Source: Polytrichum commune
Lineage: Eukaryota; Streptophyta; Polytrichopsida; Polytrichales; Polytrichaceae
Assembly (NCBI GenBank): GCA_950295325.1
Contig: OX485806.1
Span: 53,439,169 to 53,503,168 of the forward strand
Reading direction: 5' to 3'
Length of the DNA: 64,000 nucleotides
Shown one piece after another: positions 54,468-64,000 of the stretch (its first letter is position 1; every line of letters begins with the position of its first letter). Below the pieces are notes generated by a model. It had not been told where the DNA came from, searched no databases, and was given only the letters and a program-made list of their open reading frames with translations. A program made the translations under genes and the position numbers.

Positions 54468-55896
54468 TGTGAGCCCAAAATTATGCTCACCGGTTTTTTT
54501 TATCCTCAAATCATTAAAAGGTTAGGCTTGGGTATCGTCTTGAAAACTCAGGAAAGGATAAAAAGAGTGAAGTGTTAGATTTGGGGTTTGAGTTGAATTA
54601 GTGTTGATTTGTTTGGTTAGGTGGGGTTTGGATTATGAAACGGGGAAGAACTAGAAATAAGTAGGATTGATTTTAAGAAGTTGAGTAATTAATATCAAGC
54701 TTAAGGGTTTATGGCTCGGCTCAGTGCTTATTTAGGCTTGGTTGCTGTCCATTTAGGGGTAGAAGCTCGTCAAAGCCGGGGATAGGGATTTGGATCCTCG
54801 GATCTAGGTGTGTGGACTCTCAGTTCAACAGAGAGAAGGGGGTGTGTGCGCAGAAGTGGTGTGGTTCGACGGCGGCTGGGAAGACCTCGGCCCAGCAGAG
54901 AGAGGGGACTGCGAGAGGAGGATGGACGATCAGTTAGAGCTATGAGCCGCGGCTTCAGGAAGATTGGAGGAGGGTGCCTTAGGGGGTCAAGAATTACACC
55001 CTTAAGATGATGAGGGGTGGGTTCAGCTGGGAAGGTGGCATTAGTGGCAGCTGGAGGTGTTGTGTGAATTGCAACACTAGTTGAAGGTTCAATTCATTCT
55101 CTTGTTTTTGCCTTTGCTGTTTTGAAAGAGAACTAATCTTAGATTGAGGGGGTAGGCAATGCGGGGAAGCACTCACGACTTAGTGACGACCTGCCAAACA
55201 AAGGGGTGAGGCTCACAACTTGGAGTGAGAGAATGCGGACGCCACTGCAGCCGAGGTGATTGTTGGAGGGAATCCGGGCATTATTCTAGTTAGGTATCGA
55301 GGAGGCGTGTGGGTGTTGTAGTCCGAGGTGCAGGTGGGGAGTCTGTCCCCGGAAATGATCGTTACTTTGGAAATGTGATGCCGCAGTCGCCGAATTTGGA
55401 ACTCCCTCAGTCCTTTTTGTGGGTCAGGTGTCACATTCTGCGGAAGGATCAAAAGGCTGGCGGCACCACGGGGGGGGGGCTCACACGGTGACATTGCTAG
55501 TTGAGATTTTTGGAACGACTAGTGGCGGCTGGCACCTTGAGCCAAGGGGATGATGAGCAACGACAGAGTGCATTTCAGCTCGGTGCGGGAGGCTGGTGGA
55601 CGCTCCTACGCGTGGCCAAGGGGGTGGCAGCCGAGCAAGGGATCCAGCTAGGACGAGCAAGGGATCTGCTGGGAACTCAGAAGCTGAGGCCTAGGTGTAA
55701 GGGGTTGAGCATCAGTTAGTTAGAAGTAAGCTTAGCGGGAATTAGGTGGGAAATTGGGATCTAGTAGCTTGGTACTTAGGTGATTAAGCGGGGTTGAACT
55801 AATGGGTATGGTCAATCCAACTGTGTGATTTGGTGTGGCCGAAATTCATTAGTATATAACAATGGGGATGCCCATTGGATGATTGTGTAGCAATGA
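54468..55896 (+). repeat. LTR-like block of the third gypsy family, plus orientation
   Basis: Starts TGTGAGCCCAAAATTATGCTCACC. Style and some phrases resemble 50610-51715. No frame is convincing. Its end is uncertain; at 55897 a minus-oriented LTR piece begins. GC-rich and G-rich around 54820-54980 and 55440-55680. Confidence 0.5.
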
Positions 55897-56352
55897 TGTG
55901 AGGCCAAACCACCCACCCTTATACGTCGTAGTCCAGGTGAGGGCGTGGGGCTCACATTCATACTCGTCCTAGTTTAATATTTTCAACATCATTCATCCCC
56001 ATTACATCACACATCCATGTTGTCACACCAATTTATTCCATGTCATGAGTACAAGCGTTGACAAACGCTTTTCTCGATTATTGTTCTCTTAACACACCCT
56101 ATCAAAATCCCACACGAGCTCACCCCTAATTCCATAGATAACCAATGATCTAAACCAATCCATCATCTTAAACTTAGTTAGTTAGCCATGATATAATGTA
56201 GTGTGGGCACTACTAAGTCCCATCCTTTGTATAAACCCAATCCCCATTATCATGGCCCTAAGCCCAACTTCCATCCTAAAACCCGCCCCTCAGCACTTAG
56301 GCCCAACCTTATCCTTGAAAACCATTAACTTCGGCACTCAAGCCTAGGTTAT
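55897..56352 (-). repeat. 3' LTR portion of the minus-oriented third-family copy
   Basis: Almost the same as 61108-61563 (TGTGAGGCCAAACCACCCACCC..., ATAATGTAGTGTGGGCACTACTAAG). Its upper end runs straight into the protease frame, so protease and the LTR middle were joined by a deletion that removed reverse transcriptase, RNase H and integrase. Confidence 0.85.
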
Positions 56353-57444
56353 CCTTCTTGCCCTCCTCCTTGGCATCACCTTCATCTTCCGAAGATGTAG
56401 CAATCTTTTGTCTAACCCAACCACCTAACGATCCTATGGAAACCTTGACCCTATTATCCTCCGGGCCATAGGTAATAGATAGTTTGACTCCCCCCCAATC
56501 CACTATGGCATCCGATATTCTCAACCAAGGTCTACCTAACAAAATGGGAAATGTATCCTTGTTAGAATGCATCTTGATGACATGAAAGGTGACTACATAC
56601 TCTTCTCCTCCGGTGCTAATCCTACAATCCTTAATCATTCCCAAATGCACGGCCGGACTTTGATTCGCCATATTGATGATGAAAGGTGACGGACCCGTAA
56701 GACTAAGACCCAACATTTTCATGGTATGCTCCGGTAAGATGTTTAGTCCGCTACCTCCATCCACTAACACATTCGGAACCACCTTGTCCACCACCATAAC
56801 CTCAATCTCGATTGGTTTAACATCCCGTCTTGCTCCTTGCATGTGAACTCTAGCCGCCACCCTAGTCTTAACCTTCCTACTCCTCCTAGTCAACGGCATT
56901 CCTTCCTTGAGAGTCTTTCTAGCCACGGTGAAATCTCCAACAATTGTCCAAAGGTAATATCGGCTTTAAGTGAACTAAGATCGACCCATAAATCATAGCC
57001 ACTCGACTTCTCCACCTTGACATGGCCAAGATCATCGAACTCATCCAATAGAATCCCCGGTCCTTCCCATTCTCCCATCTCACTACCCTCCAAATCATGA
57101 ATGACATTAGGCCTCTTTCTATCATGAAGAATCACATTCTCCTTCTCTAACTCCCTAGTGGTCCTTCTAGCTACTCTAGCTACCCTATCCAATTCGGAAA
57201 GGTTTGGAGCCTCATCCGAAGAATACTCCTCTTGACCCTTTACTCCTACCTCTAATGGGGTCTTCCCTCTCTTAGCTCTAGTGGTTACCGCTAATGCCAG
57301 TGCCTCATGAGTGACCTCATCTCCTAGACTCTTTAACTCATAGGTGATCGCATTAGTGTGTGGAGGCCATTCACCTTGTTCCTCTCCAATCTCCATTTGG
57401 AGAGGAAGGGTGTCATCATGATGTGACTCCACTACACCATCCAT
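56309..57444 (-). pseudogene. Protease and gag-protease linker, minus-oriented third-family copy
   Basis: Linker frame 57444-56890 (MDGVVESHHDD...GQLLEISP) and protease frame 56926-56309 (MARKTLKEG..., VDGGSGLNIL with Asp 56, ILLGRPWL). The two frames overlap because one base is missing just before MARKT relative to the plus-strand copy. The protease ends about 30 codons after SLGGWVRQKI, at the deletion junction to LTR sequence. Confidence 0.88.
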
Positions 57445-57499
57445 AAACCTGACATCCTGAGAATTAGACGGACCCGGATCCGTAGGAGGAGACTACCGC

Positions 57500-58787
57500 C
57501 TATTGTCGAAATTTTGTGGACCCCTTTGCCTACCTTGAATCGGAATTTAATCATTCGCCGTTTGCAATCCCGCCGGTGGATGAAAAGTTTGTCTCGTATT
57601 ACCATGGTCGTAATACAAATTCGGTGGCCTAAGCTCATTCGGTGGTCCACCTCGAGGTCTAGCTCCCCTCATGTTGTCCCTCGCTTGTTGTTGTGGATTG
57701 GCCACCAGGTAAATCGCACTAATGATCTTATCTAATTGACGACATTCGTCCGAAGGATGGTTTCCTCCACAATTGCTACAACCATGACCTTGTCCCCGGA
57801 CCAACATTGACCTTGTGCATGCCATTTTCCACAAAATAGATGGAACTCCTTCTTCTCCATGTTTTGACCACTTTGACCTTTAGGAGGAGGTCCCGTATTG
57901 TTACCCTTGTCCATATTGAGGTTGTCTTTGACTTCTTCGGTTTTGTGGAGGTGGACCACCGTTCATTATTTGATCACGGTTTTGTCCACTTCTACAAAAC
58001 TGACGAGTGTGGCCTGGTTGGCCACATTGAACACACCACAACCCCGATGCATGTCTACTCGACTCAACCGGAGGAGGAGGACCCGGTTATTGACTCTTAA
58101 TCATCAAAGACATTTGATCCGTGAGACTCTGCATTTGCTTAATCATGGTTTCTTGAAATCCCAACTGACTAGCTTCCAATCTTTTCTCCACTTCCTCTAG
58201 GTGAGGATCCCTTCTAGGAGCTGGTAATGCCAAAAGTAGTGCCAGTTCCCTAACCGCCAAAAGACGTGGACCCGTGTCAACAATGGCATATGAGACTTGA
58301 CTCTCATACTTGGCCGGCTCTCCCGCCATAATCCTAGGTCGAATAGGAATAAATTGTGGGATCAATTCATCTTCCCTTCTCCACAATCTCTCATGATCTC
58401 TATCCAAGCTCTCCATCTCCCTAGCCGCCCGCTTCGCATCCGCTAATGTTTGAGGATTCCTTTCAAGAACACCTCTAATTGTTCATGACTTAAAGAATCC
58501 TTGAATGAAGAATTGTTCTAGTGTGTCATCACTAAAACAAACCTCCTAATGTAAGCCAAAATATCCTCTTCCCTACCTTGCTTTAATGAAGCCAATGCCC
58601 TCAAAGCCGTGCTTTGACCAACTTCCGACTGGAACTCATTCAAAAACTCCCTTTGCAATTACTCCCATCTTCTAAAATGTCCTTTGGCATGATCTCTATA
58701 CCACTCATAAGCCTCACCCTCTAGGGTAGTAGGAAACCACACCAACCAATATCCCGGGTTGGTCACAAGAGAACTAGCCAACCTCAG
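57500..58787 (-). pseudogene. Gag (C-terminal and zinc-knuckle part), minus-oriented third-family copy
   Basis: On the minus strand: NPGYWLVWFPTTLEGEAYEWY (gag core, 58787-58660), then LEEVEKRLEASQLGFQETMIKQ (58200-58120). The CCHC knuckle CVQCGQPGHTRQFC lies near 58040-58000, a histidine/cysteine group FCGKWHAQGQC near 57830 and CSNCGGNHPSDEC near 57780-57740. Frameshifts and stops separate the pieces. The same gene is present as a fragment at 23323-25068. Confidence 0.87.
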
Positions 58788-59725
58788 TGTCGCGCACCTC
58801 TCTATAAAGAGTGTCCGCAACACCATGGGCAGAAGGGGGACCTCGGAGTGACACCCGGGACTTGTGGCGCCATTGGTAAGAGAGCCCAAGTACTCTTAGT
58901 GTGGGTGAGGGCCCCCGGCGTTGAGAACGCCTCTCGCCCACGGGGACTAAGAGTCATGAGGGTAAGGCTATAAGTTATGAGTAGCTTATGGCGGTGGAAT
59001 TCTAGAATGCTAAGGAACACCTCAATCGGAGGTGCTAGCTAGGAGATATGGCCATTTGAGTGGGGCGCTGTCCCGGGACAGCACCCTGGGACAGCAGTGA
59101 CCTGGGAGTGGTGCCCGGGACTGCCAAGGTTTGAAGAGCCATAACTTCCTCAATACTTGCCGGAATGAGGCAAGTGAGGGGTCCATCGGCATCTACGCAA
59201 AGAGTAGGTGACGATAGAGTGGTCTCTTGGGAGCATCAGACATCATATGTAGAAGTTATGGTGGTCTGAAGCTGCTGGGGGGTTTCTAGCCCCAGCGGCT
59301 AAGGGAAAATGTCCACTTGGCCCCAACCCTTGTAGAGAGACAAAAGGATACTTGATGGTGGGGTAGGGTCCCCGCCCAAAGTCCTAGAGGCTTATATGGG
59401 TGAGGCGGCTTAGCCGACCGACCCCCCCGGAGCATACTTGGCAATGTGCTCCGGGTAGTTGTAGTGTTGTTTTGGCAACACGATGATCAACTTAAGAGTG
59501 GATTTCCATGGATGGAAGTCCACCTTAGCCATTGGCTACCTACTAAGGGGAGAGTCCCGAATGCATGTGTAGGAGGGTTTGGTGACCTAGCCATGAGCTT
59601 GAAGGTCCGCGGTTTTGGGAGCTAACGATGCATGTGCGTGGGATGTGCTGGTTAACGCTCATGGCACTTGCTAGGTTGAAAAGGCGGTCAAGCTAAGTGA
59701 AGGAAAACTAGCAAGGGTTGCGACA
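58788..59725 (+). repeat. Solo LTR of the chromovirus family inside the gag gene
   Basis: 938 bp, TGTCGCGCACC...GGGTTGCGACA, plus orientation. Gag reading breaks at HMERYIES and resumes at LRLASSLVT. Flanking five bases are CTCAG and CTCTC, so the target duplication is imperfect, unlike the other two solo LTRs. Confidence 0.9.
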
Positions 59726-60189
59726 CTCTCGATGTACCTTTCCATGTGCCTAGAAGGATCCTCATCTTTAGTTCCATAAAACTTAGGGAGGTGGGATGGC
59801 ATATCCACCGCTTGGAAGTTTTGTGGAACCACAATTTGTAGACCTCTCGGCCTAACCAATGCATCAATGGGTGGCATAGGAGGTATGGGTGGCGGATCCG
59901 TCCCATGGTCCGGCTCCATGGTGACCGGTGTGTTCCCTTCTATTTCCCTATCAATGTATATCGGAATCTCTTCCCTAATTGTATAAGTCTCCGATGATGT
60001 CTCACCATTCAACTTAGAGGGAGTTGCATCTTTCTCAAATCGAGCCTCTACTTCTAATGTCTCTAGCAATGGACTAAAAATATGCTCAACATTCAAACAA
60101 CTTTCTAATCTAACATCAACTTCTTCTACAACTTCACTAATTCTAGAAACTCTCCTCCTACGTGTAGATTTGTCTAATCCTAATATCAA
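59726..60189 (-). pseudogene. Gag N-terminal part, minus-oriented third-family copy
   Basis: ATG at 60189 (MILGLDKSTRRRRVSR) opens an acidic region, then PPPIPPMPPIDALVRPRG and MPSHLPKFYGTKDEDPSRHMERY, the entry to the gag core. It is intact up to the solo LTR. Confidence 0.8.
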
Positions 60190-61085
60190 GCTTGGTTTTT
60201 GAGATCAAGTCTTACCTTGCATTCCCCAAAGAATTCATCAACCCTCACTTGACCAAACATACTGCTCACTACCTTCACTCTTTAATGTTATCACTTCTCT
60301 TGGTGTGACTTAAGAATTGAGGAGGTATGGAAGAGAACTTGTAAGCCCACTTAAATGAAAAATCCCAAACAGAGGATAGGCATGTTCATGTCAATTTTTG
60401 GTTGGACTAGAGCATCACCTCTAAAACCTTTCCTCCAACTGACACTCACCACAATACCAATTGTGAGGGGCTAACCTTCGCCATGCACTATGCGGAGGAC
60501 CGAGGCATCATCCTCTTGTCGTCGCACAATAACACAACTAGGAAATTACCCTCTCCAATGGATAACGACAATAATAGTTACAAAAATTATTCCTTAATTA
60601 ATTTAATAAATTCACTTGGAAGAATGCCATAACTTAAGCAATTCGTCCTCTTCTGCAAGTTAGCACTCTTCTCGACCGTAACTCAATGTGACATAACAAC
60701 ATAATTTCTAAAATAACAATCTAATGTAGAGCATCAAATTTAAAATTCCCAAGACTTGGAGACTCACCCCGAAGTGAGTGTCGAAGTCTAATCTTCCTAA
60801 AATTAATTATCCCTCTAAGATTTTAGTGAACTAACAATCATAAGGATATTTTTATGTTTTTAGCAAATCCCCAAAAATATTGAGGACATACCTTAGCCGT
60901 GCTCCTTCCTCGAAACAAAATGCATAACAGAAGTATGCAATTCATCCAAGGCAATAAAGAAAATAAACCAAACTTAGTTAATGACAAAAATCAAAGACTC
61001 TAAGTAAGATACTTACCATGAGCCAATCGCTCCTCCCTTTCTTCCAAGATGTTGCCTCCAAGTCTTGACTCCTAATCCCGCTTCA
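60190..61085 (-). other. 5' leader of the minus-oriented third-family copy
   Basis: Non-coding. A phrase CATGGTAAGTATCTTAC near 61015 resembles a splice donor. It matches 51716-51964 in part. Confidence 0.55.
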
Positions 61086-61103
61086 CTCCCGGCGGACGCA
61101 CCA
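61086..61103 (-). other. Possible primer binding site of the third family
   Basis: Minus strand TGGTGCGTCCGCCGGGAG, four bases after the LTR end. TGG start fits a tRNA CCA tail; the tRNA is not identified. Confidence 0.5.
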
Positions 61104-61107
61104 TTTA

Positions 61108-62098
61108 TGTGAGGCCAAACCACCCACCCTTATGGGTCGTAGTCCGGGTGAGGGCGTGGGGCTCACATTCATACTCGTCCTAGTTTAATGTTTTCAACAT
61201 CATTCATCCCCATTACATCACACATTCATGTTGTTACACCAATTTATTCCATGTCATGAGTACAAGCGTTGACAAACATTTTTCTCGATTATTGTTCTCT
61301 TAAATCACCCTATCAAAATCCCACACGAGCTTACCCCTAATTCCACAGATAACCAATGATCTAAACCAATCCACCATCTTAAACTTAGTTAGTTAGCCAT
61401 AATATAATGTAGTGTGGGCACTACTAAGTCCCATCCTTTGTATAAACCCAATCCCCATTATCATGGCCCTAAGCCCAACTTCCATCCTAAAACCCGCTCC
61501 TCGGCACTTAGGCCCAGCCTTATCCTTGAAAACCATCAGCTTCGGCACTCAAGCCTAGCTTATCCTTGAAAACCAGCAATTTCGGCTTCAAGCCCAGCTC
61601 ACTCTTTGAGAACCAGCAACTTCGGCATTCAAGCCGAGCTTACTCCTTGAAAGACTAGCTCTTTCGTCATCCAAGCCTAATTTCGGCATTAGGCCCAGCC
61701 TAATCCTTGAGAACCAGCAACTTCGGCATCAAGCCTAGCTCATCCTTGATAACCAGCAATTTTGGCATTCAAGTCGAGCTTACTCCTTGAAAGACCAGCT
61801 CCTTCGTCATCCAAGCCTAACTTCGGCACTCAGGCCCAGCCTTATCCTTGAAAAACCAGCAACTTCGACATTCAAGCCGAGCTTACTCCTTGAAAGACCA
61901 GCTCCTTCGTCCCCAAGTTCCCTCGCTCTTGAGCCTCTCCCCCTCCACTAACTAGAAAAAAACCACACAAAACCCGAAGAGAACTTAACCCCTCACCCCT
62001 CTCCTACATAATAAAACCTCATCCTATCCACTAAACCCTCACCCCTTAAACCAACACGAACATGTCATAATTCAAACACTTAAACCCAAGGTCTTTCC
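61108..62098 (-). repeat. 5' LTR of the minus-oriented third-family copy, truncated, with minisatellite
   Basis: Ends (minus strand) ...GGCCTCACA at 61108. Between 61500 and 61920 it carries a tandem array built from CTTCGGCATTCAAGCCGAGCTTACTCCTTGAAAGACCAGCTCCTTCGTC and shorter relatives. The upper end is cut by the chromovirus piece at 62099. Confidence 0.8.
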
Positions 62099-62465
62099 TG
62101 TCGCAACCCTTGCTAGCCTCCCTTGACAATCTTGCCAATTTACATTTCTAGCAAAGGTTACGAGCGCTAACCATTTGCATTCCGCCATGCCAATGGTTAG
62201 CTCCTCCTACCCCGCACCATATAGTTCATAGGAGGGGAGCCAACCCTCCTACTTTAGTTTCGGGACTCACCCCTTAATCGGTAACCAATTCCAAAATGTG
62301 GACTTCCATCCATGGAAGTCCAATCCTATGTTGATCATCGCATTGCCGGAGCAACACTACAACAACCCAAACCATACTAGGCAATTATGGCCTCACATTG
62401 GGCCAATGCCCATAAAGGCCGTGCCGTTCGGCCTCGGGTGGGTGAGGCCACACCACCTCACCCAT
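62099..62465 (-). repeat. Partial chromovirus LTR, minus orientation
   Basis: TGTCGCAACCCTTGCTAGCC... matches the LTR end at 1-315 and extends to the CACCTCACCCATA segment. It then joins RNase H sequence directly, so the first part of this LTR, integrase and the 3' untranslated region are deleted. Confidence 0.88.
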
Positions 62466-63880
62466 ATGTCAAAATTCTTTTAGGACACATTATCCATGTA
62501 GACCTTTGTTTTTGTGCGACCCCAAATAATGTCGCCACATCTTCAAGCAATGCACTACAGCAAAGAAGTTCTTTGTCATGAGTTGGTTGTCTATTTGACA
62601 ACCATTGAGCTTCATGCTCCCATATGCAATGGCCATCCATCTTACACATAATCCACCATTGGCAAAGTCACTCACCCCCGTATGCACTTCAAAAGGTTTG
62701 TCAAGCTCCGCTAACTTGAGCACGGGCGACGAAAAGAACTTGATCTTAAGCTCCCCAAAGACTCGTGACAAACATCATCCCACTTTTGGGATAGCCATTT
62801 CTTTCACAAGGTCGGACAACCATCGAGCTTCATACTCCCATATGCAATGGTCCTCCATCTTGGATCAACATCCGCCAATGGTAAAGTGACTCGAACCCAT
62901 ATGCACCTCAAAAGGTTTGGCAAACTCCGCAAGCTTAAGCGCGGGCGGTAAAGACAACTTGATCCTAAGCTTCCCAATGGCTTAGTGGCACGGCTCATTC
63001 CACTATTGGGATAGCCATTTCTTCCACAAGCCGGACAAGGTGCGACAACCATGGAGCTTAATGTTCTCATAAGCAATGGTCATCCAATTTGGATCAACAT
63101 CCGCCAATGGTAAAGTCCTTCGTTTCCATGTGCACCTCAAAATGATTATGAAAACCCGGAAACTTAACCACATCTTGTGAAGGGAACTTGCTCTTGAGCT
63201 TCCCAAAGGCTTGGTGACAAGGCTCATCCCACTCTTGAGATAGCCATTTCTTCAATAAGTTGAATAAGGTCCTAGCAACCTTAAAACAAATCTAGAATGA
63301 AGTGGTGGTAGTAGTTGGCTAGGCCAACCAATGACCTAAGCCTTTTTTGAATCAAGGGCCAATTGTCCTCTTGGATTGCCTTGACATTCTTCATGTTTGT
63401 CCACCAACTTCCTTTGTCACCATATGCCTCAAGAACTCAATTTCTTCTTGAGCAAAGTTGCAATTCACTCCTTGGCGGTAACATTTTGAGCACCACATTG
63501 ATGAATATATCCTTGTATTTCACAAACATCCCACAAGTATAATTTCGGGGAGGCTCATCTTTCCTAGACTCCACATGAGTTCCTTGGAGTTGCTCCAATT
63601 GAACCACGACCATTATGTTTATCATTTTTCATTTGGTCCATTAAGACCAAATTCAACTTGGATCCTCCTACCATAGGAGGCCTTGTCAATTTGTAGTTCA
63701 ATTCTTTGCCATCATGGCACATCACAAATACACCGCAAGCTCACCGGCTTGCGCCTCACATCTTTCATGTGAATTTCAAAGAAGGTGTCCTCCAAAGTGA
63801 GGGTACCTCATAGTGTAAAATGTCCACAAATTCCAATGTCCCAAATTATAACGTGAAAGACATCGCCATTACCTTATTTT
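62466..63880 (-). pseudogene. Chromovirus pol remnant (spacer, reverse transcriptase end, tandem repeats, RNase H), minus strand
   Basis: Read on the minus strand. The protease-reverse transcriptase spacer (VVQLEQLQGTHVESRKDEPP) is near 63610-63550, and the end of reverse transcriptase near 63390-63260. About three tandem RT/RNase H units follow (AATGGCTATC at 63232, 63013 and 62785 in inverted form), then RNase H ending VYMDN at 62500. Structure parallels 1300-3785, including the loss of the catalytic core. Confidence 0.8.
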
Positions 63881-63894
63881 ATGGGGTTCACCCT

Positions 63895-64000
63895 TAGTGA
63901 ACTAGGAGGTGTGAACTAGGAGTTATGGCCATTTGAGTGGGGCGTTGTCCCGGGACAGCGCCCTGGTACAGCAGTGCCTGGGTGCGATTCCCGGGACTGC
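63895..64000 (+). repeat. Chromovirus LTR fragment at the window end
   Basis: AGGTGTGAACTAGGAGTTATGGCCATTTGAG... to CCCGGGACTGC matches LTR positions such as 21438-21535 and holds a one-mismatch version of the GCGCTGTCCCGGGACAGCGC palindrome. It continues beyond the window. Confidence 0.85.

Noticed and set aside
58783..59730. Perfect target duplication around the solo LTR in gag
   Set aside because: The flanks are CTCAG and CTCTC, which do not match; only the interrupted gag reading supports simple insertion.
1..64000. Firm organism assignment
   Set aside because: Plant origin is well supported by the element types and gene structure, but a moss, fern, lycophyte or seed plant cannot be told apart without a search.

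Overview
The window is nuclear DNA of a plant and looks like a retrotransposon-rich, gene-poor region. It holds Ty3/gypsy elements of three families, a Mutator-like (MULE) DNA transposon and two hAT-type elements. Genes have short introns with GT-AG borders. I see no certain single-copy host gene and no RNA gene. The transposase and retroelement styles suggest a land plant, perhaps a seed-free one (moss, lycophyte or fern), but that is only an impression.

Layout. (1) From before base 1 to about 23322 lies one old chromovirus (plus strand; LTRs of about 940 bp, TGTCGC...GCGACA). It is broken by a solo LTR of its own family (1538-2475), by a 14.9-kb MULE (3786-18697, 11-bp target duplication) and by a hAT element in its 3' LTR (21779-23294, 8-bp duplication). 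The MULE carries a decayed transposase and, on the other strand, a ten-exon gene for a ParB-like domain joined to a permuted DNA-methyltransferase-like domain. The MULE was itself hit by a rearranged chromovirus LTR (15694-16758) and a G-rich hAT-type MITE (16984-17924). (2) 23323-27283 holds a gag fragment with another solo LTR, then unassigned AT-rich DNA. (3) 27284-45181 is a complete, very young 17.9-kb gypsy element on the minus strand: LTRs almost identical, target duplication AAATC, primer binding site and polypurine tract present. Its integrase has five successive H2C2-type modules and two GPY/F modules, followed by an extra reading frame of about 850 codons. (4) 45182-62098 is a tangle of a third gypsy family (LTR ends TGTGAG...CTCACA), with a plus-strand protease-RT-integrase half and a minus-strand gag-protease half, LTR pieces in both orientations, and minisatellites inside the LTRs. 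(5) 62099-64000 is a deleted chromovirus remnant on the minus strand.

How the parts relate. By nesting, the chromovirus is oldest. The MULE landed in its RNase H region, smaller elements landed in both, and the 17.9-kb element is the newest arrival. Nearly all older reading frames carry nonsense codons of the kind cytosine deamination makes. The most unusual content is the modular integrase of the 17.9-kb element and the ParB/methyltransferase gene carried by the MULE.
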